A stretch of DNA of 64,000 nt, from the NCBI GenBank assembly GCA_021323315.1, contig JAJTCQ010000001.1, forward strand, positions 37,936 through 101,935, read 5' to 3'. Positions 16,275-24,609 of this stretch are shown piece after piece; position 1 is the first letter of the stretch, and every line of letters begins with the position of its first letter. The notes beneath the pieces were generated by a model. That model was not told where the DNA came from. It ran no database searches and worked only from the letters and a program-made list of their open reading frames with translations. A program made the position numbers and the translations under genes. The stretch is from Gaiellaceae bacterium. GTDB taxonomy: Bacteria > Actinomycetota > Thermoleophilia > Gaiellales > Gaiellaceae.

Positions 16275-16520
16275 TCAACCGCCCGGCGTGATGATGACCT
16301 TGTATGCGGTTGGACCCGGGTTGCCGACCCGTACCTGGATCCGACTCACCTCGAAGTACGTGTTACGCAGATCCGGCGCGTCGTAGTACGCCCGATACGC
16401 CGCGTCGGCGATGGCTCTCGCGAGCCCCGTGTCGATCGACACCTGTTCGGCCGAATCTATTTCGACCTCGCCCTCGAAGGCGTGGATCCGGTGCCCCCGA
16501 CCGTCGTCCGCTTCGGACAT
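16275..16520 (-). CDS. Small dodecin-like protein B
   Basis: An 81-aa protein 28 nt after cyclase gene B, same strand, with Shine-Dalgarno AAAGGAG before the ATG. Pattern: strand HRIHAFEGEVEID, helix DTGLARAIADAAYRAYYDA, then YFEVSRIQVRVGNPGPTAY and a last strand KVIITPGG. YFEV corresponds to the WFEV of dodecins and to WFDI of paralogue A. Divergence from A is much greater than between the cyclase partners. Function unknown; see the finding on this module. Confidence 0.65.
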   Translation of the reverse strand: MSEADDGRGHRIHAFEGEVEIDSAEQVSIDTGLARAIADAAYRAYYDAPDLRNTYFEVSRIQVRVGNPGPTAYKVIITPGG

Positions 16521-16548
16521 AGCTACTCCTTTCGTTGGACCGACGAGC

Positions 16549-19251
16549 CTACTTCGTTACCCGCTCGCCAACAAGCACGCCGGCCGTGGTCTCGGTACCG
16601 GTCGAGCGTCCCTCAGACCTCAGTTCCAAATAGCGTCGCTCCCCGAGCGCATCGATCACCACCGAGAGGAAGCGCTCCTCGATCGCGGGTTCCGCGTACT
16701 CGAGCGGACTATCGCCACGAAGTCTGTCCGCCGCGCCCCAGAGGCGCGCGGCGTCCACGGGCCTGCCTGTCGCCGCCGCATATCCGCCTAGGGCGCAGAG
16801 ACATTCCGCCATGCTGCGGTCGTCGGCCAGCGCGGTGTAGATCGAGAGGCTCTCGTCCAGGCGCGGATGTGCAGGCGCAACATCGCCTCGAAGCAGGTCG
16901 ATCGCCCCCAACATACAGAGCGCGGCGGCCCTGTACAGCGCGTCTCCGAGCTCGCCAGCGAGCTCGAGGGTCGCCATCAGCGCTTCAGTACTGCGGACGT
17001 AGTCGCCGGCGGCGAAGGTGGACACACCGACGTGGTAGATCGAATCCATCACGAGAGTCGCGTCGCCAAGCGATCGACGAAGAGCAAGTGCCTCGTCGGA
17101 GAACGCGACCGCTTGTTCGAAGTCGCCGCGGATCCGCGAGACGTCGGCGAGAATCGCGAGCACGCCCGATGTCGCTCGCGGTTCGTCGAGCTCGCGAGCG
17201 ATGATCAGCGCTTCGCTGCTCAGGCTTGAGGCAAGGTCCTTGTCACCTCGCCGAAGAGCAATGAACGCAAGCTCGGATAGCGCAAAAGCGATGTCTCGTC
17301 TGCGGCCCTGCGCACGGAAGAGGACGAGCGCATCCTGCAGCACGGGAACGGCCGCCTGCCAGTCACTCTGGGCAGCCGCCTGGCGCGCTGATGCCCAGAG
17401 CGCGTCCGCTCGCACGTCTGGCGCAAGGTTCGTCCCAAGCTCGAGGCCGATCGTCAGCCAACGTCGCGCCTCGCCAACGTGTGCGTGTGCGCGCCAGAAG
17501 CGTTCGAGCGCCGAGATTGCACGAAGAACGTCCTCGGCCCGCGCGGAAGCGAGCAGCCAGTCGAGCGCGGCTCTCAGGTTGTCGAACTCCCGCTCGAGGC
17601 GCTCCAGCCACTGAGCCTGCTCCGTGCCGGCAAGGTGGCCCTCGGCCTCGAGGGCGAGTGCGAGGAAACGCTCGGCGTGGCCGCGCTGCAGCTCCTCGAG
17701 ATGTCCTTCCGCCTCAGCGTTGCCCAGCGCGTGCTCCCGAACGGTCTCGAGCATCGACAACCGGACCTCCCCGTCGGTCGAGTCGCTGCGAATGAGGCTC
17801 CAGCCGACGAGCGCCTCGAGATCCGACAGGAATGCTGGGCCAGCCTCCGCCACCGCGCGCGCATCGTCGAGGGTGGCGCTGTCGGCGAACACCGCGAGCG
17901 CGCCGTGCAGGTCGCGCTGGCCCGGGCTCAGGCGCTGGTAGCTCCAGTCGATGGCCGCTCGGAGCGTCCGCTGGCGCTCGGGAAGATCGACCGGGCCCTC
18001 CATTTCGAGCGCGAGGCCCTCGCCCAGCGCGCGCAGGATCTCGGACGGAGGGAGCACCGCGAGCCGGGCCGCGACCAGCTCGATCGCGAGCGGGAGCCCG
18101 TCCAGTCGCCGGCAGATCTCGTGGACGGACGCAAGCGCGTCGTCCTGCAGGAGGACACCGCGGGCTGCCGCAAGCTCGACGAAGAGCGTCGTCGCGTCGT
18201 CGAGGGCGAGCGGCTCCAGAGGCAGCACACGCTCGGTCGACAGGCGAAGCGGCGTGCGGCTCGTGGCGAGGACCTGGAGGTCGGGCACGCGATCGAGCAG
18301 CTCCGTGACCTGGGCTGCGACGGTCGGGAGGTGCTCGAGGTTGTCGAGGTAGAGCAGCGCGCCGGCCCCGCCCAGGTTGTCGGCGATCGACTCGATCACA
18401 CTACGGCTGCCGGACTCTCGCGCTCCGATCGCGCGGGCGATCGCGCCGGGCACCAGCTCGGGATCCAGGATGGGGGCGAGGCCGACGAGATATACGGCTC
18501 GATCGAGTGCCGCCCGCGCGGCCACCTCGAGCGCGAGCCTGCTCTTGCCGGCTCCTCCCGGGCCCGTGATCGTCGCGAGGCGCACCTCCGGCGATTCGAG
18601 GAGAGCCTCCACGCGAGCGAGGGCGTCCGCGCGCCCGACGAGGCGATGATGCAAGGCCGGCAGGCTCGTCGCCGTCAGGGTCTTGAGGGGCGGGAAATCC
18701 ACGCGAAGCCCAGGCCCGAGGAGCTGGAACGCCTGCACAGCGGCCGGGACGTCCTTCAACCGGTGGCGGCCGAGGGGGCGAAACGCGGCACCGGGAAGGG
18801 GCTCGGCGCCGGCCATGTCCCTGGTCGTGCGGGTGACGACGATCTGCTCGCCGTGCGCCGAGGCGCACACCCGGGCAGCGATGACGACGTCCATCCCGGT
18901 GTAGCCGTCCGGAGCGAGGTCGGGCTCGCCGGTGTGGATCCCGATGCGCAGGCGGTGCGCCTCGTCGTCGGGCCACGGCTCCTCCGCCAGCGCCCGCTGG
19001 ATCTGCGCGGCCGCTGCAACGGCGTTTGTCGCTCTCGAGAACGCGAGGAACACGCCGTCGCCGGCCCAGTCCACCTCGGCACCGTCGTGGTCGGCGGCTG
19101 CCTTGCGGACGTGCTCCCGCATGCGGGCACGAGCAGGCGCGAAACGCTTCCCGAGGAGATGCAGCAGCCGCGTCGACCCTTCGACGTCTGCGAAGAAGAG
19201 CGTCACCGTGCCCGAGGGAAGTGGGCGTCGTGCGTCGTCCGACCCGGTCAC
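16549..19251 (-). CDS. Cyclase-domain / NTPase / TPR signalling protein B
   Basis: A 900-aa paralogue of the 13385-16069 product with the same domain order: class III cyclase homology (FADVEGST, DWAGDG, RIGIHTGE; again Asp and Val at the purine and Asn positions), NTPase (GPGGAGKS, ALLYLDNLEHL), winged helix and TPR-like helices. The first about 530 residues are nearly identical between A and B, while the TPR part and C-terminus differ strongly (ends ETTAGVLVGERVTK against REGRALRDIVLIEAKP). This suggests a shared signalling core with different sensing or partner surfaces. Its promoter faces that of ffh in a spacer of about 45 bp, so expression may interfere with or be co-regulated with ffh. 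Confidence 0.88.
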   Translation of the reverse strand: MTGSDDARRPLPSGTVTLFFADVEGSTRLLHLLGKRFAPARARMREHVRKAAADHDGAEVDWAGDGVFLAFSRATNAVAAAAQIQRALAEEPWPDDEAHRLRIGIHTGEPDLAPDGYTGMDVVIAARVCASAHGEQIVVTRTTRDMAGAEPLPGAAFRPLGRHRLKDVPAAVQAFQLLGPGLRVDFPPLKTLTATSLPALHHRLVGRADALARVEALLESPEVRLATITGPGGAGKSRLALEVAARAALDRAVYLVGLAPILDPELVPGAIARAIGARESGSRSVIESIADNLGGAGALLYLDNLEHLPTVAAQVTELLDRVPDLQVLATSRTPLRLSTERVLPLEPLALDDATTLFVELAAARGVLLQDDALASVHEICRRLDGLPLAIELVAARLAVLPPSEILRALGEGLALEMEGPVDLPERQRTLRAAIDWSYQRLSPGQRDLHGALAVFADSATLDDARAVAEAGPAFLSDLEALVGWSLIRSDSTDGEVRLSMLETVREHALGNAEAEGHLEELQRGHAERFLALALEAEGHLAGTEQAQWLERLEREFDNLRAALDWLLASARAEDVLRAISALERFWRAHAHVGEARRWLTIGLELGTNLAPDVRADALWASARQAAAQSDWQAAVPVLQDALVLFRAQGRRRDIAFALSELAFIALRRGDKDLASSLSSEALIIARELDEPRATSGVLAILADVSRIRGDFEQAVAFSDEALALRRSLGDATLVMDSIYHVGVSTFAAGDYVRSTEALMATLELAGELGDALYRAAALCMLGAIDLLRGDVAPAHPRLDESLSIYTALADDRSMAECLCALGGYAAATGRPVDAARLWGAADRLRGDSPLEYAEPAIEERFLSVVIDALGERRYLELRSEGRSTGTETTAGVLVGERVTK

Positions 19252-19257
19252 GCGAGA

Positions 19258-19263
19258 AGTCTA
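19258..19263 (-). promoter_or_regulatory. -10 box TAGACT of cyclase gene B (leaderless geometry)
   Basis: TAGACT, 6 nt, GTG at 19251 on the minus strand; back to back with the ffh promoter 20 bp away. Confidence 0.55.
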
Positions 19264-19282
19264 GGAGTCGAAACGCTCGGCG

Positions 19283-19288
19283 TACACT
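19283..19288 (+). promoter_or_regulatory. -10 box TACACT of ffh
   Basis: TACACT, 8 nt, GTG 19297. The same box is preserved in the fossil copy at 16101-16106. Confidence 0.5.
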
Positions 19289-19296
19289 GTCCGGCC

Positions 19297-20619
19297 GTGT
19301 TCGACACGCTCTCCGACAAGCTGCAGGCCACGCTCGGCGGCCTCGGTCGCAGCGGCCGCCTGGACGAGGAGGCCGTCTCCAGCGCGATGCGCGAGATCCG
19401 CGTCGCGCTCCTGGAGGCCGACGTCAACCTGGAGGTCGCACGGGACTTCACGGCCACGGTGAAGGAGCGCGCGCTCGGCCAGGATGTCCTCAAGAGCCTG
19501 ACCCCCGGCCAGCAGGTCGTGAAGATCGTGCACGAGGAGCTGACCGCGCTCATGGGCTCGGGCGACTCGCGGCTCGCATTCGGCAGGCCGCCCACCGTGA
19601 TCCTCCTCGCCGGACTGCAGGGCTCCGGCAAGACGACAGCGGCCGCGAAGCTCGCGCTGCTCCTGCGCAAGGACGGAAAGCGCCCGGGTCTCGTCGCGTG
19701 CGACCTGCAGCGTCCTGCCGCAGTCGACCAGCTCGAGCAGCTCGGCAAGCAGATCCAGATTCCCGTCTACGCGCTCGATCGCGGCGATCCCGTCAAGGCC
19801 GCGCAGTTCGGGCTCGACAGCGCCCGCAAGGACGGCCTCGACGTGGTGATCCTGGACACCGCCGGCCGTCTCCATGTCGACGTGGAGCTGATGGACGAGC
19901 TCGAGCGGGTTGCCGCCGCGACGAAGCCGACCAACGTGCTCCTCGTGCTCGACGCGATGACGGGCCAGGAGGCCGTGAACGTCGCCATCGCGTTCCAGGA
20001 GCGGGTCGCGTTCGACGGCGTCGTCCTCACCAAGCTCGACGGCGACGCGCGCGGTGGGGCTGCGCTCTCCGTGCGAGCCGTCACCGGTCGCCCCGTCAAG
20101 CTCGTCTCCGTCGGGGAGAAGCTCGACCAGCTCGAGTACTTCCATCCCGACCGCATGGCGTCGCGCATCCTCGGGATGGGCGACGTCCTCACGCTCATCG
20201 AGAAGGCCGAAGCCGCGGTCGAGCTGGACGAGCAGGCGGAGATGGAGAAGCGCATCCGTGCGGGCGAGTTCACGTTCGACGACTTCCTCGCGAGCTACCG
20301 GATGATCCGCCGCATGGGGCCGCTTCAGGGAGTCCTCAAGATGATCCCCGGCATGGGCAAGCAGCTGCAGGGGCTCGACCTCGACGAGAAGCAGCTCGCC
20401 CGCGTCGAGGCGATCGTGCTCTCGATGACGCCTCAGGAGCGCCGCATGCCGCACGTCATCTCGACCCAGCGCCGGCGGCGCATCGCGGCGGGCAGCGGCA
20501 CGTCCCTCGACGAGGTGAACAAGTTGATGGCCGCCCGCAAGCAGATGGCGAAGATGATGAAGCAGATGGGGAAGGGGAAGCTGCCTGCCCTTCCCGGCGT
20601 GCAGCCTCCCCGGCGCTAG
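19297..20619 (+). CDS. ffh: Signal recognition particle protein Ffh
   Basis: SRP54 GTPase that binds signal sequences and 4.5S RNA and delivers ribosomes to FtsY. The 440-aa product has the N domain (VFDTLSDKLQATLGGLG), G domain (GLQGSGKTTAAAKLA, DLQRPAAVDQLEQL, DTAGRLHVDVELMDEL, TKLDGDARGG) and a methionine-rich M domain with RMIRRMGPLQGVLKMIPGMG and AARKQMAKMMKQMGKGK. The track ORF is fused to an upstream shadow; GTG 19297 starts the family N-terminus. It ends 2 nt before the convergent HExxH gene. Confidence 0.96.
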   Translation: MFDTLSDKLQATLGGLGRSGRLDEEAVSSAMREIRVALLEADVNLEVARDFTATVKERALGQDVLKSLTPGQQVVKIVHEELTALMGSGDSRLAFGRPPTVILLAGLQGSGKTTAAAKLALLLRKDGKRPGLVACDLQRPAAVDQLEQLGKQIQIPVYALDRGDPVKAAQFGLDSARKDGLDVVILDTAGRLHVDVELMDELERVAAATKPTNVLLVLDAMTGQEAVNVAIAFQERVAFDGVVLTKLDGDARGGAALSVRAVTGRPVKLVSVGEKLDQLEYFHPDRMASRILGMGDVLTLIEKAEAAVELDEQAEMEKRIRAGEFTFDDFLASYRMIRRMGPLQGVLKMIPGMGKQLQGLDLDEKQLARVEAIVLSMTPQERRMPHVISTQRRRRIAAGSGTSLDEVNKLMAARKQMAKMMKQMGKGKLPALPGVQPPRR

Positions 20620-20621
20620 AC

Positions 20622-21437
20622 CTAGGGCCAGGCGTTCACACTCGGGTTGCGATCGAGCCGCCCACCGTTGCGGCACCCGTCGGATCGGAACTGCGGCGGC
20701 AGCCTCAGGTACGAGAGCTCCCACGCATGAAGCGCGATCTCGTGCGCGAAGCTCGCCCCCCAGGCCTCGTGGACGAGCGGGCGAACGTGCTGGACCGCGT
20801 AGCACTCGGTGGCGGCCTCGGACGCCGACGGCGCCTTCAGGTGCTCGGCCTCGTGGCTCAGGACGGAGAGGGCTTCGGCGAGCTCGAAGTTCTGGTAGGT
20901 CAGGGGCGACGGGCGCTTCCGTTGCAGGTAACGACCGAGGGCGGCGCAGACGCCGGGGTCGAGGTCGATGCGCCTCCTCGACGTGTCCGCGATTCCCTTC
21001 AGCGAAGCCTCCTCGCCTCCGCGCACGATCGCGTACTGCTCGGAGAACGCCGCCCAGGCGTCGGGTCGCCAGCAGTAGACGGTCGGCTGCATGCCGACGC
21101 TCGAGTGCGCGATCGTCGCCAGGTCACGGCGTTGTCGCGGCGGGAGCAGATCGTCGTGCGCCGCCATGAGTGAACGCACGACGCCCTCTTCGGATGCCCG
21201 CCAGCCGCCTCGAGACAGCGCGGCACAGCCGCGGCGAGCCGTATCGGACAGGCGCTGGAGTCGCTCCTTCGGCGGATTCCCGACCTCGTCGTCGAACGTC
21301 GTCTCGCACGTCACTCGCGACACGGTCAGTCCGCCGTCAAGCGACGCTGCGACCCCGTCGGACCATGCCTCGTACCTGCTGAGCCACTCGGACTCCGAGG
21401 GCTGCACCCATGGGCTCCAGGCGAAGAGCCCGATCAC
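20622..21437 (-). CDS. Membrane-anchored HExxH protein, putative metallopeptidase-like
   Basis: A 271-aa protein. The C-terminal part has [26 protein letters not shown]: HExxH with a downstream Glu, the zincin-type pattern, so a zinc peptidase-like fold is likely but unproven. Residues 1-12 are the end of a hydrophobic stretch: reading upstream in the same frame gives [22 protein letters not shown], a good membrane anchor, yet no ATG/GTG/TTG exists there before a stop; only CTG/ATT/ATC. So the real start may be non-canonical, upstream of GTG 21437. Family not named. It lies convergently between ffh and rpsP, a position normally without such a gene. Confidence 0.7.
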   Translation of the reverse strand: MIGLFAWSPWVQPSESEWLSRYEAWSDGVAASLDGGLTVSRVTCETTFDDEVGNPPKERLQRLSDTARRGCAALSRGGWRASEEGVVRSLMAAHDDLLPPRQRRDLATIAHSSVGMQPTVYCWRPDAWAAFSEQYAIVRGGEEASLKGIADTSRRRIDLDPGVCAALGRYLQRKRPSPLTYQNFELAEALSVLSHEAEHLKAPSASEAATECYAVQHVRPLVHEAWGASFAHEIALHAWELSYLRLPPQFRSDGCRNGGRLDRNPSVNAWP

Positions 21438-21607
21438 TCCCGCCGCGACGACGATGGTGCCGAGAATGGCGAGGAGCGGCCCTTTGAGGCTCCCTCCGCC
21501 CCAGTGGTCGTCAGACAGCGGTCCCGCCTTGCCGACGGCTCGCGCTCACACGGCTTCTGACGATGGCCAGCACCGGAAGTTGTCCGGGAGCGTTTCCTCC
21601 GCACACG

Positions 21608-21613
21608 TAGAAT
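21608..21613 (+). promoter_or_regulatory. -10 box TAGAAT upstream of rpsP
   Basis: TAGAAT lies 35 nt before ATG 21649, leaving a short leader with the Shine-Dalgarno AAGGAGAGAG. This is one of the clearly leadered genes in the window. Confidence 0.4.
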
Positions 21614-21648
21614 GCGGCGTCCACAACGTCGTTGCTGCAAGGAGAGAG

Positions 21649-21897
21649 ATGGCTGTAAAGATCAGGTTGACACGCGTCGGATCGAAGAAGAACCCGATCT
21701 ACCGTGTCGTCGTGGCCGATTCGCGCTCGCCGCGCGACGGTCGCTTCATCGAGATCGTCGGTCGCTACAACCCACAGACCGACCCGTCCACGATTGACCT
21801 CGACGAGGCGAAGATCAAGGACTGGATGGCGAAGGGCGCGCAGCCGACGGCTCCCGTCTCGCGGCTCATCCGAGCCGCGGGCTTCGGCGGCTCGTGA
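21649..21897 (+). CDS. rpsP: 30S ribosomal protein S16
   Basis: An 82-aa protein of usual S16 length: [35 protein letters not shown] then [30 protein letters not shown], all hallmark S16 segments. Strong Shine-Dalgarno AAGGAGAG before ATG 21649 rules out the longer track start. First gene of the classic rpsP-khpA-rimM-trmD-rplS string. Confidence 0.97.
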   Translation: MAVKIRLTRVGSKKNPIYRVVVADSRSPRDGRFIEIVGRYNPQTDPSTIDLDEAKIKDWMAKGAQPTAPVSRLIRAAGFGGS

Positions 21898-21988
21898 GCA
21901 CACCGCAACCCGGCCTGCGAAGCCGGCGGCTCCAAAATCTTGCGCGTACGGAATCCGTGCTTGCGGACTCCGTGCTTGCCCCAGGCTA
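21898..21988 (+). other. Spacer with hairpin and direct repeat between rpsP and khpA
   Basis: Contains CCGGCctgcgaaGCCGG (short hairpin) and two copies of TCCGTGCTTGC in tandem (near 21954-21979). No gene seen. It may be an mRNA processing or attenuation site inside the operon. Confidence 0.3.
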
Positions 21989-22219
21989 ATGGCTGAGCTT
22001 CTGGAATGGCTCGCGCGGGGGCTCGTGGACGAGCCCGACGCGGTGCGCGTCGAGACGGAGCAGCGCGAGGATGCGATCGTCTTCCATCTGTACGTCGCGC
22101 CCGACGACGTCGGGAAGGTGATCGGCAAGCAGGGCCGGCTCGCGCGTGCCCTCCGCAGCGTCGTCCGTGCGGGCGGCGCACGTGCGGAGGAACGGTACGT
22201 GCTCGAGATTGCCGGCTGA
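21989..22219 (+). CDS. khpA: KH-domain RNA-binding protein KhpA
   Basis: A 76-aa single KH domain protein: MAELLEWLARGLVDEPDAVRV then the GxxG loop in GKVIGKQGRLARALRSVV. Members of this family, with partner KhpB/EloR, affect cell elongation and mRNA handling; located between rpsP and rimM as in most Gram-positives. ATG 21989 chosen; the stop overlaps the rimM start. Confidence 0.93.
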   Translation: MAELLEWLARGLVDEPDAVRVETEQREDAIVFHLYVAPDDVGKVIGKQGRLARALRSVVRAGGARAEERYVLEIAG

Positions 22220-22685
22220 GCCCGGCTCCGAGCTCGTCCGCGTGGGGAGGGTCGGGAGGCCGCACGGCGTGGACGGTGCGTTCGTGGTCGAGGAGGCGAG
22301 CGAGGACCCACAGCGATTCGAGATAGGCGCCGAGCTGCTCGTCGATGGCCAGCCGGCACGTGTCACGGTCTCACGGCAGGTCGGCGGTCGTCGCCGTGCG
22401 ATCAAGCTCGACCGCCCGGTCGAGCGAGGGGCGGAGCTCGGCCTGCGACGCGAGGACCTCGCCCCGCTCCCGGACGACGCGTTCTACGTCTCGGACCTGA
22501 TCGGCCTCCAGGTGCTCGACGAGCGCGGCGAAGTCGTGGGAGTCGTGCGCGAGGTGCATCCTGGCCCCGCCAACGACGCGCTCGAGCTCGACACGGGAGT
22601 GCTCCTCCCGCTCGTGGAGGACTGCGTCCGCGAGGTGGACGTCGACGCCGGCCGCGTCCTTCTCAATCCCGGCTTCACCGACTGA
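22209..22685 (+). CDS. rimM: Ribosome maturation factor RimM
   Basis: 30S maturation factor binding S19. The 158-aa product has the RimM N-domain GRVGRPHGVDGAFVVEE and the PRC-barrel-like C-domain DDAFYVSDLIGLQVLDERG and LLPLVEDCVREVDVDAGRV. The track's start at 22146 lies in an out-of-frame part of khpA; TTG 22209, overlapping the khpA stop by 11 nt, gives a sensible N-terminus (a later GTG at 22242 would cut into the domain). Confidence 0.92.
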   Translation: MPAEPGSELVRVGRVGRPHGVDGAFVVEEASEDPQRFEIGAELLVDGQPARVTVSRQVGGRRRAIKLDRPVERGAELGLRREDLAPLPDDAFYVSDLIGLQVLDERGEVVGVVREVHPGPANDALELDTGVLLPLVEDCVREVDVDAGRVLLNPGFTD

Positions 22686-22703
22686 CGGCTACGGTTTCGC
22701 GTC

Positions 22704-23354
22704 GTGCGCCTCGACGTTTTCACGCTCGTTCCGGCCGCGTTCGACTGGGCTCGCGAGCGGCGTCCGCTCGCTGCCGTGCTCGGCGGCGAGCTCGAGCTCC
22801 GCATCTTCAACTATCGAGACTCGACCCCCCTGACGGCCGGGCAGGTGGACGACGACCCGTACGGGGGCGGCCCGGGGATGGTGCTGCGTGTCGACGTGGT
22901 CGCGGCTGCGCTCGAAGCCGTGTACGGCGGCGTGCCGGAGCATCGGGTGATCGCGCTCTCGCCGCAGGGACGCCAGCTCGACCAGGAGCTCGTCGAGGAG
23001 CTCAGCCTCGAGTCGGCGCTCACCGTCCTGTCCGCGCGCTTCGAGGGCTTCGACCAGCGCATACTCGACCATCTGTGCACCGACGTCGTCTCGATCGGTC
23101 CGTACGTCCTGTCCGGTGGGGAGATTCCGGCGCTCGCACTCGTCGACGCCGTCGCGCGCAGGCTTCCGGGAGCGCTCAGTGAAGGCTCAGGCGAGGTGGA
23201 GAGCTTCTCGGCAGCGCTGGACGGGGGTCTCGAGTATCCGCACTACACGCGTCCTGCCGAGTTCCGCGGCTGGACGGTGCCGGAGATCCTCCTCTCCGGC
23301 GACCATGCGCGGATCGACGCGTGGAGACGCGAGAACGTCAAGGCCCTCTCGTGA
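22704..23354 (+). CDS. trmD: tRNA (guanine37-N1)-methyltransferase TrmD
   Basis: Methylates G37 next to the anticodon. The 216-aa protein starts MRLDVFTLVPAAFDWARE, has DPYGGGPGMVLRVD, and the trefoil-knot SAM site SIGPYVLSGGEIPALALVDAVARRLPG. It is somewhat shorter than the common 240-250 aa, missing C-terminal residues. TACGGT lies 8 nt before the GTG. The stop overlaps the lepB GTG. Confidence 0.94.
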   Translation: MRLDVFTLVPAAFDWARERRPLAAVLGGELELRIFNYRDSTPLTAGQVDDDPYGGGPGMVLRVDVVAAALEAVYGGVPEHRVIALSPQGRQLDQELVEELSLESALTVLSARFEGFDQRILDHLCTDVVSIGPYVLSGGEIPALALVDAVARRLPGALSEGSGEVESFSAALDGGLEYPHYTRPAEFRGWTVPEILLSGDHARIDAWRRENVKALS

Positions 23355-24121
23355 GCGACACCGAAGAGCGGGAGATCCCGCGCGACGCACCCGACGAGTG
23401 GACGATGCCGCGCGCGTACCGCTCGCCACCGCCTCCCGCTCCGCCGTTCTCGTGGCCCGTACCACCGCCTTCGTCTGCGGACGACGGCTCGGGCCAGCAC
23501 CACGAGTTCCACCACCCGCTGGACCGGGTCACCGGCCGGTTGCCGCGCAGGCTCCGGATCACCGTCGACTGGATCGTGACCATCGTCGGCGCCGTCGCGA
23601 TCGTCCTGGCGATCAAGGCATGGGTCGTCAACCCGTACCGCATTCCCTCGTCGTCCATGGAGTCGACGCTGCACTGCGCCCGCCCGGCTCCCGGATGCGA
23701 ATCGCGGTTCTCGGACCGGGTGCTCGCGAACCGCTTCATCTATCACGTCCGCGACCCGCAGCGCGGCGACATCGTCGTCTTCGAGACGCCGCCTGCAGCC
23801 AAGGCCAAGTGCGGCGCGGGCGGGACGTTCGTCAAGCGCATCATCGGGCTGCCGGGAGAGCGGGTCGGGATTCGGCTGCGCCGTGGCGCGGCGTTCGTGT
23901 ACGTCGACGGGAAGCGCCTGGACGAGCCGTACATCGAGAACGACCGGCGAGACATCGGTCCCGAAGAGACGTTCAGGGTCCCCCAGGACCACTACTTCGT
24001 GATGGGGGACAACCGCTCGCAGTCGTGTGACTCCCGGGTGTGGGGCTCGGTGCCCGAGGGGAACCTCATCGGGCCCGTCTTCATGACCTACTGGCCGCCC
24101 CTGCGAATCAGCTTCCGCTGA
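23351..24121 (+). CDS. lepB: Signal peptidase I with proline-rich N-terminal extension
   Basis: Membrane serine protease removing Sec/Tat signal peptides. The 256-aa product has a cytoplasmic Pro-rich head (about residues 20-50, PPPPAPPFSWPVPPP), one membrane segment DWIVTIVGAVAIVLAIKAW, then catalytic Ser in IPSSSMESTL, catalytic Lys in FVKRIIGLPGE, and GDNRSQSCDSRVWG. GTG 23351 overlaps the trmD stop (GTGA), which decides the start. Insertion of a signal peptidase between trmD and rplS occurs in several Actinobacteria. Confidence 0.94.
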   Translation: MSDTEEREIPRDAPDEWTMPRAYRSPPPPAPPFSWPVPPPSSADDGSGQHHEFHHPLDRVTGRLPRRLRITVDWIVTIVGAVAIVLAIKAWVVNPYRIPSSSMESTLHCARPAPGCESRFSDRVLANRFIYHVRDPQRGDIVVFETPPAAKAKCGAGGTFVKRIIGLPGERVGIRLRRGAAFVYVDGKRLDEPYIENDRRDIGPEETFRVPQDHYFVMGDNRSQSCDSRVWGSVPEGNLIGPVFMTYWPPLRISFR

Positions 24122-24241
24122 GTCGTCCGCATCGGCGATTCACTCGCGCGAACCTCCGATCGCGAAGAGTGGCTCCGCAGCCGAAGCTTGATGCGAACGG
24201 TTCCGCTACCATCATTGGCCTTCCGGGCCGGTTCCTTTGCG

Positions 24242-24592
24242 ATGAACACGATTATCGAGAGCCTCGAGCAGCGCAACATGCGCACGGACTTGCCGCAGTT
24301 CAAGGCAGGGGACACGCTGCGCGTCCACTTCAAGGTCATCGAGGGCAACCGGCAGCGGATCCAGGTCTTCGAGGGCATCTGCCTCAAGCGCCAGGGCTCC
24401 GGCTTCCGCGAGACCTTCACGGTGCGGAAGCAGTCCTTCGGCGTCGGCGTCGAGCGGACGTTTCCCCTTCACTCGCCGAAGATCGAGAAGCTCGAGGTCG
24501 TCGCGATCGGTGACGTTCGGCGCGCCAAGCTCTACTACTTGCGCAAGAGAGTGGGGAAGAAGGCGCGCGTCCGCGAGCTCCGGCAGAGCTAG
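24242..24592 (+). CDS. rplS: 50S ribosomal protein L19
   Basis: A 116-aa protein with [39 protein letters not shown] and [19 protein letters not shown], unmistakable L19 of normal length. ATG 24242 is preferred over the track start 24188. TACCAT (24207-24212) is a possible -10 box, leaving about a 25-nt leader. Confidence 0.97.
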   Translation: MNTIIESLEQRNMRTDLPQFKAGDTLRVHFKVIEGNRQRIQVFEGICLKRQGSGFRETFTVRKQSFGVGVERTFPLHSPKIEKLEVVAIGDVRRAKLYYLRKRVGKKARVRELRQS

Positions 24593-24596
24593 CTCG

Positions 24597-24602
24597 TACA
24601 CT
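24597..24602 (+). promoter_or_regulatory. -10 box TACACT of rnhB (near-leaderless)
   Basis: TACACT, 7 nt, GTG 24610. It starts 4 nt after the rplS stop codon and would let rnhB-yraN be transcribed separately. Confidence 0.45.
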
Positions 24603-24609
24603 CCGCCGC

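Larger units (their letters stand above)
16275..19362. repeat. Tandem duplication, unit B
   Basis: Second copy of the cyclase plus dodecin-like module, ending within the first 22 codons of the intact ffh. Because unit B abuts the functional ffh, it occupies the ancestral position at the right boundary, and unit A holds the truncated ffh end. Confidence 0.85.

Noticed and set aside
17479-19296. N-terminal 600 codons of the track ORF that runs into ffh
   Set aside because: Antisense to cyclase gene B and absent from the Ffh family; the GTG at 19297 has its own -10 box.
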